Source of the DNA: Crocinitomicaceae bacterium
GTDB lineage: Bacteria; Bacteroidota; Bacteroidia; Flavobacteriales_D; Crocinitomicaceae
Assembly (NCBI GenBank): GCA_027084145.1
Contig: JALWLM010000552.1
Span: forward strand, 1 to 8,718
Reading direction: 5' to 3'
Length of the DNA stretch: 8,718 nucleotides
Shown here: piece after piece, positions 5,613-8,718 of the stretch
Numbering within the stretch: the first letter of the stretch is position 1
How the letters are laid out: the number at the start of each line of letters is the position of its first letter
Made by a program: the position numbers and the translations under genes
Notes under the pieces: model-generated
Told to the model about the DNA's origin: nothing
Databases searched by the model: none
Seen by the model: only the letters and a program-made list of their open reading frames with translations

Positions 5613-6254
5613 ATGTTAGAAGATTTATCACCGGAAGAGATTAAAGAACAATTTAAAAAAAACAAAACATTACAAACGGTAGCCTATGTTGTTGGGGGGC
5701 TTTTAATTCTTGTTCTTGGTTATTTTGCATACAAGCAATTTATATGGAAACCGGCAAACGAGAAATCAAAAGATGCCTACTGGGAAGCATTAAACTATGT
5801 TAAGAAAGATTCTATTGATTTAGCGATAGAGCAATTAAATGTTGCGGTTAAGAAATACGACGGAAAAATTGGCGGAGAGGTTTCTCAATTTGTGTTGGCT
5901 AGACAGTATATGAATAAAAAAGATTTTAAAAAAGCATTGGATTTATTGGAAGATGTTGATGTAGAAGACACTTATGTTCAAGCAATGGCTGTTGGTTTAC
6001 AGGGGGATTGTTATTCGGAAATGGAGAAATATGAAGAAGCATCGGAACTTTATCTTAAAGCGTCTAAAATCAACCCCAATGAAGTTACAACCCCAATGTA
6101 CCTTTTTAAGGCGGGACAGCATTTAGAAGAAATCAAAAACTTTGAGAAAGCAGCAGAATGCTATAAACAAATCAAGAAGGATTATCCGACATTTGCCTCA
6201 CAAAAAACTATTGAAAAGTATATTGTACGGGCAGAAAATCAAACTACAAAATAA
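5613..6254 (+). CDS. Membrane-anchored TPR protein (YfgM-like layout)
   Basis: This 213-residue protein has a charged N-terminus (residues 1-20), one hydrophobic segment at about 21-43 (TVAYVVGGLLILVLGYFAY), and a TPR-rich C-terminal domain. Visible TPR units are at about 87-119, 123-156 (GDCYSEMEKYEEASELYLKA, then INP) and 160-193 (FKAGQHLEEIKNFEKAAECY, then DYP). The layout resembles YfgM, a TPR protein anchored in the inner membrane that works with PpiD and the Sec translocon, but similarity of layout does not prove that role. The start is ATG 5613-5615 after an A-rich leader without Shine-Dalgarno. The stop TAA shares its last A with the ribH start (TAATG), so the two genes are probably translationally coupled. 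A TPR gene between recF and ribH is a familiar Flavobacteriia neighbourhood. Confidence 0.85.
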   Translation: MLEDLSPEEIKEQFKKNKTLQTVAYVVGGLLILVLGYFAYKQFIWKPANEKSKDAYWEALNYVKKDSIDLAIEQLNVAVKKYDGKIGGEVSQFVLARQYMNKKDFKKALDLLEDVDVEDTYVQAMAVGLQGDCYSEMEKYEEASELYLKASKINPNEVTTPMYLFKAGQHLEEIKNFEKAAECYKQIKKDYPTFASQKTIEKYIVRAENQTTK

Positions 6255-6748
6255 TGGCGACAGAGCATAAGAATTTGTCACAATACAATAAAGAAGAAAT
6301 TCCCAATGGTGCCGATTTTAAAATCGGCATTGTTGTTTCTGAATGGAATGATAAGATTACAAGAAACCTTCTTTCAGGAGCGTTAGAGGCATTAACAGAA
6401 AATGGAGTAAAAGAGAAAAATATAGATGTTCAGTTTGTTCCGGGTGCATTTGAACTTCCACTTGGAGCTCAATGGATGTGTGAAAAAGGCCATGTTGATG
6501 GAGTGATTGCTATTGGGGTGGTCATTCAAGGAGAAACCAAACACTTTGATTTTGTTTGTGACGGAGCAACTCAAGGAATTAAAGATGTAAATTTAAAATA
6601 CAACACACCGGTTGCTTTTTGTTTACTAACGGATAATAATATTCAGCAGTCGATTGATCGCTCAGGAGGAAAACACGGAAACAAAGGAATAGAATGTGCG
6701 ATTGCCTGCATGAAAATGATAGCATTAAAGAAAAAAATGTTCAGATGA
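6254..6748 (+). CDS. ribH: 6,7-dimethyl-8-ribityllumazine synthase
   Basis: The 164-residue protein catalyses the penultimate step of riboflavin synthesis, condensing 5-amino-6-ribitylamino-uracil with 3,4-dihydroxy-2-butanone 4-phosphate. Conserved parts are IGIVVSEWNDKIT (Trp31 stacks on the ring), VPGAFELPL (62-70), AIGVVIQGETKHFDFVC with the catalytic His97, PVAFCLLTDNNIQQSIDRSGG (119-139) and KHGNKG. All expected active-site regions are present. The start overlaps the upstream TPR stop by 1 bp and the stop overlaps the glmM start by 4 bp (ATGA), so the three genes form a tight operon. A perfect 20-bp palindrome falls in codons 19-25. Other riboflavin genes are not in the window, and I see no FMN riboswitch upstream. 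Confidence 0.95.
   Translation: MATEHKNLSQYNKEEIPNGADFKIGIVVSEWNDKITRNLLSGALEALTENGVKEKNIDVQFVPGAFELPLGAQWMCEKGHVDGVIAIGVVIQGETKHFDFVCDGATQGIKDVNLKYNTPVAFCLLTDNNIQQSIDRSGGKHGNKGIECAIACMKMIALKKKMFR
6310..6329. repeat. Perfect 20-bp palindrome inside ribH
   Basis: The sequence TGCCGATTTTAAAATCGGCA is its own reverse complement over 20 bases. As RNA it could fold into an 8-bp stem with a TTAA loop, about 56 nt after the ribH start. It encodes Ala-Asp-Phe-Lys-Ile-Gly plus flanking bases, so it may be chance codon choice or a binding/structure site. Confidence 0.9.
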
Positions 6749-8130
6749 CATTAATTAAATCAATTTCCGGAATACGCGGAACAATTGGAGGACAGGTAGG
6801 AGAGGGGTTAACACCTGTAGATGCTGTAAAATTTGCGGCAGCTTATGGCACATGGTTGCTTCAAAGAAACCCTAACAAAAAAGTTAAAGTGGTTGTTGGT
6901 CGAGACGCCCGAATTTCGGGAGAAATGATCAGCAATCTTGTTGTTTCAACTCTTTCGGGCTTAGGGATAGATGTTATTAACCTTGGACTTTCAACAACAC
7001 CAACTGTAGAAGTGGCAGTTCCAATGGAGAGGGCGCAAGGAGGAATTATTTTAACAGCAAGTCATAACCCCAAACAATGGAACGCTTTAAAACTGTTAAA
7101 TGAAAAGGGGGAATTTATTTCCGGAGAAGACGGAAAGGAAGTTTTGGGTATTGCAGAGAATGAATCATTTTCTTTTGCAGAGGTAGATGATTTAGGAAAA
7201 ATACAATATAACGACAGTTATCTTCAAAAGCATATTGATGAAATTTTAAAACTGGATTTAGTTAACAAGGAAAACATTGAGAAAGCCAATTTTACGGTTG
7301 TTGTCGATGCGGTAAACTCTACGGGGGGAATTTTTGTGCCTGCGCTTCTTGAAGCATTAGGAGTAAAGAACATTATTCCGATTTACTGTGAGCCGACAGG
7401 AGAGTTTCCACATAATCCGGAACCACTGCCGGAACATCTTGCAGACTTATCCGATAAAATTATGAGTACGGGAGCGGATTTAGGAATTACGGTTGATCCT
7501 GATGTCGATCGATTAGCACTTGTTTGTGAAGACGGAAGCATGTTTGGAGAAGAATATACACTGGTCGCAGTTGCTGATTACGTATTGTCTAAAACACCGG
7601 GAAATACGGTTTCTAACCTGTCATCCACACGGGCGTTGAGAGATATTACGGAACAATATGGTCAATCCTATTATGCTGCTGCAGTAGGAGAGGTAAATGT
7701 TGTTGCAAGAATGAAAGAGGTAAATGCAGTGATAGGGGGAGAAGGAAACGGAGGAGTCATCTACCCTAAATTACATTACGGCAGGGATTCTCTTGTTGGA
7801 ATCGCTCTTTTTTTATCATTGCTGGCAAAAAGAAGGCTAAAAGCAAGCGAATTAAGAGACAGTTATCCGAAGTATGTCATCGCAAAGAATAAAATTCAAC
7901 TTACACCGGAAATAGATGCTGATGAGCTTCTTGAAAAGATTAAAGAGAAATATCAAAACAAAGAAATTGACACTACGGACGGAGTAAAAATATATATAGG
8001 AAAAGAATGGGTGCATCTTCGTAAAAGTAATACGGAGCCCATCATTCGAATTTATTCTGAAAGCCAATCAAGTGAAAAAGCAAAAGAATTAGGAGAACGC
8101 TTTATTCGGGAAATAAAAGAATTAATCTAA
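6745..8130 (+). CDS. glmM: Phosphohexomutase, probably phosphoglucosamine mutase
   Basis: This 461-residue member of the alpha-D-phosphohexomutase superfamily probably converts glucosamine-6-phosphate to glucosamine-1-phosphate for UDP-GlcNAc and the cell wall. The four domains show their signatures: GIRGTIG at the N-terminus, the phosphoserine loop TASHNPKQWN with Ser106, the metal loop DPDVDR (251-256), the sugar-specificity loop GGEGNGG (331-337), and the phosphate-binding loop RKSNTEPIIR (426-435). The sugar loop differs from the GEQSGH usual in proteobacterial GlmM and recalls archaeal and Bacteroidota versions, so phosphomannomutase/phosphoglucomutase activity remains possible. The start is ATG 6745-6747, overlapping the ribH stop as ATGA and matching the family's N-terminus. 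The frame is open upstream to 6694, but that part is ribH sequence. It is the last gene of the operon; no clear terminator follows. Confidence 0.88.
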   Translation: MTLIKSISGIRGTIGGQVGEGLTPVDAVKFAAAYGTWLLQRNPNKKVKVVVGRDARISGEMISNLVVSTLSGLGIDVINLGLSTTPTVEVAVPMERAQGGIILTASHNPKQWNALKLLNEKGEFISGEDGKEVLGIAENESFSFAEVDDLGKIQYNDSYLQKHIDEILKLDLVNKENIEKANFTVVVDAVNSTGGIFVPALLEALGVKNIIPIYCEPTGEFPHNPEPLPEHLADLSDKIMSTGADLGITVDPDVDRLALVCEDGSMFGEEYTLVAVADYVLSKTPGNTVSNLSSTRALRDITEQYGQSYYAAAVGEVNVVARMKEVNAVIGGEGNGGVIYPKLHYGRDSLVGIALFLSLLAKRRLKASELRDSYPKYVIAKNKIQLTPEIDADELLEKIKEKYQNKEIDTTDGVKIYIGKEWVHLRKSNTEPIIRIYSESQSSEKAKELGERFIREIKELI

Positions 8131-8192
8131 TTGATTTTCTTTATTTGAACCATTTTTGGTGTGAATTGTATGATAAGATGAAGAAGCCGTTG

Positions 8193-8200
8193 TATTTTGG
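8193..8200 (+). promoter_or_regulatory. Weak -7-like box before the MuiA-like gene
   Basis: TATTTTGG differs from TAnnTTTG at one base and lies 39 bp before the ATG at 8240. The nearest suitable TTG is about 24 bp upstream. The 109-bp gap after glmM suggests a separate transcript, but this site is only a candidate. Confidence 0.25.
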
Positions 8201-8239
8201 CTTGAAAATTGAATTGTCTAACAATAAAAACATGACATT

Positions 8240-8718
8240 ATGAATATTAAAAATTTATTTCTTATTGTATTACTTACAGTGAGTTTTTTCTCCTCTGCTA
8301 AAAGCGGAGAGAAGATTATCCCGTCAAAAATTAAAAAAGTAACGGTTTATCCTTCGAGTGCTCAAATTTACAGAGAGGCGAATTATCAAGTCAGCAAAGG
8401 TGTTACCGAAATTGTTTTGGAAAACATTAGTCACTCGGTGAATGAAAACACAATTCAGTTGAAAGCAACAGGGAATGTGATTATTTTAAATACAAAATAC
8501 ACCTCATATATTCCAAAATTTGAAGAGTCTGACCTTGCCGGATATCCAAAAGATATTCGAGAAGAAATTTTACTATTGAGAGATTCTTTAAAATCAGTGA
8601 ACTATCAGATTAGAAATAAAAAAGACAAAAAGGAAGTTTATCAAAAAACAACGACCCTATTATCAAATAAAGAGTTGTTTGGGCCTAAATCCATAGAGCA
8701 GACAACGGATTACTATAT
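8240..8718 (+). CDS. Secreted DUF4140/DUF4139 (MuiA-like) protein, N-terminal part only
   Basis: The first 159 codons are in the window and the gene runs past its end. Residues 1 to about 20 are a signal peptide (NLFLIVLLTVSFFSSA). The following segment is typical of DUF4140, the N-terminal domain of the mucoidy inhibitor A family: KKVTVYPSSAQIYREANYQV, then GVTEIVLENISHSVNENTIQ and KATGNVIILNTKY. After that a charged helical stretch begins (EEILLLRDSLKSVNYQIRNK), expected to form the coiled coil that precedes the DUF4139 beta domain. The biochemical function is unknown; the family name comes from a Vibrio phenotype. The ATG at 8240 is used because an earlier ATG (8232) meets a stop after three codons. 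No Shine-Dalgarno is present. Confidence 0.82.
   Translation, partial: MNIKNLFLIVLLTVSFFSSAKSGEKIIPSKIKKVTVYPSSAQIYREANYQVSKGVTEIVLENISHSVNENTIQLKATGNVIILNTKYTSYIPKFEESDLAGYPKDIREEILLLRDSLKSVNYQIRNKKDKKEVYQKTTTLLSNKELFGPKSIEQTTDYY

Noticed and set aside
5497..5631. N-terminal extension of RecF to an upstream in-frame ATG
   Set aside because: The extra 45 residues have no RecF similarity, cross the divergent promoter region and overlap the TPR gene start; the conserved N-terminus begins at 5496.
6392..6574. Minus-strand ORF opposite ribH
   Set aside because: Antisense shadow of a well-supported gene without start or family support.
6694..6744. Longer glmM start at 6694
   Set aside because: These 17 codons lie in ribH sequence in another frame; the ATG at 6745 gives the family N-terminus and a typical ATGA overlap.
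7852..8067. Minus-strand ORF opposite the end of glmM
   Set aside because: Antisense shadow; hydrophobic composition follows from the Lys/Glu-rich coding strand.
8131..8239. Terminator hairpins after glmM (ACCA/TGGT and AAGCC/GGCTT)
   Set aside because: The stems are only 4-5 bp and neither is followed by a T-run; they are not enough to call.

Overview
The window looks like a piece of a Bacteroidota chromosome, most likely from a Flavobacteriia-type organism. The DNA is AT-rich. Starts lack Shine-Dalgarno sequences and have A-rich leaders instead. Promoter-like sites follow the Bacteroidota pattern TAnnTTTG with a distant TTG/TTTG. Gene content fits: RecF followed by a short DUF721 (DciA-like) protein, a membrane-anchored TPR protein next to ribH, a type-B L31, a WG-repeat lipoprotein and a TonB-like transducer. 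Assignments are by motif reading, not by database search.

Left part, minus strand (1-5496). recF (4375-5496) leads a compact run: recF, a DciA-like DUF721 gene overlapping it (4080-4394), a broken gene for a small secreted DUF4177-like protein (3634-4061), and rpmE2 for ribosomal protein L31 type B (3289-3543), which has its own promoter. A clean intrinsic terminator (3235-3267) closes this run. A second promoter directly after it serves a three-gene cluster: a large WG-repeat lipoprotein (1079-3193), a TonB-like energy transducer that overlaps it by 8 bp (322-1086), and an AAC(3)-family N-acetyltransferase cut by the window edge (1-318).

Right part, plus strand (5613-8718). A divergent promoter region (5497-5612) separates recF from a tightly packed trio: a TPR protein with one membrane segment, ribH (lumazine synthase, 1-bp overlap) and a glmM-type phosphosugar mutase (4-bp ATGA overlap). 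After a 109-bp gap comes the start of a DUF4140/DUF4139 (MuiA-like) secreted protein, cut by the window edge. There are no RNA genes, insertion sequences or CRISPR arrays, and no gene-free stretch over 300 bp.

The most unusual signal is a set of small direct duplications in the recF operon. A 13-bp tandem repeat (4365-4392) supplies both the recF stop codon and the dciA start codon; with one copy the two genes would form a single in-frame ORF. A 20-bp imperfect duplication (3838-3877) breaks the DUF4177-like gene; taking out 20 bp restores one 135-codon reading frame. Other points of interest are near-leaderless promoter/start arrangements, a perfect 20-bp palindrome inside ribH, and a Cys-x-x-Cys pair in a type-B L31.
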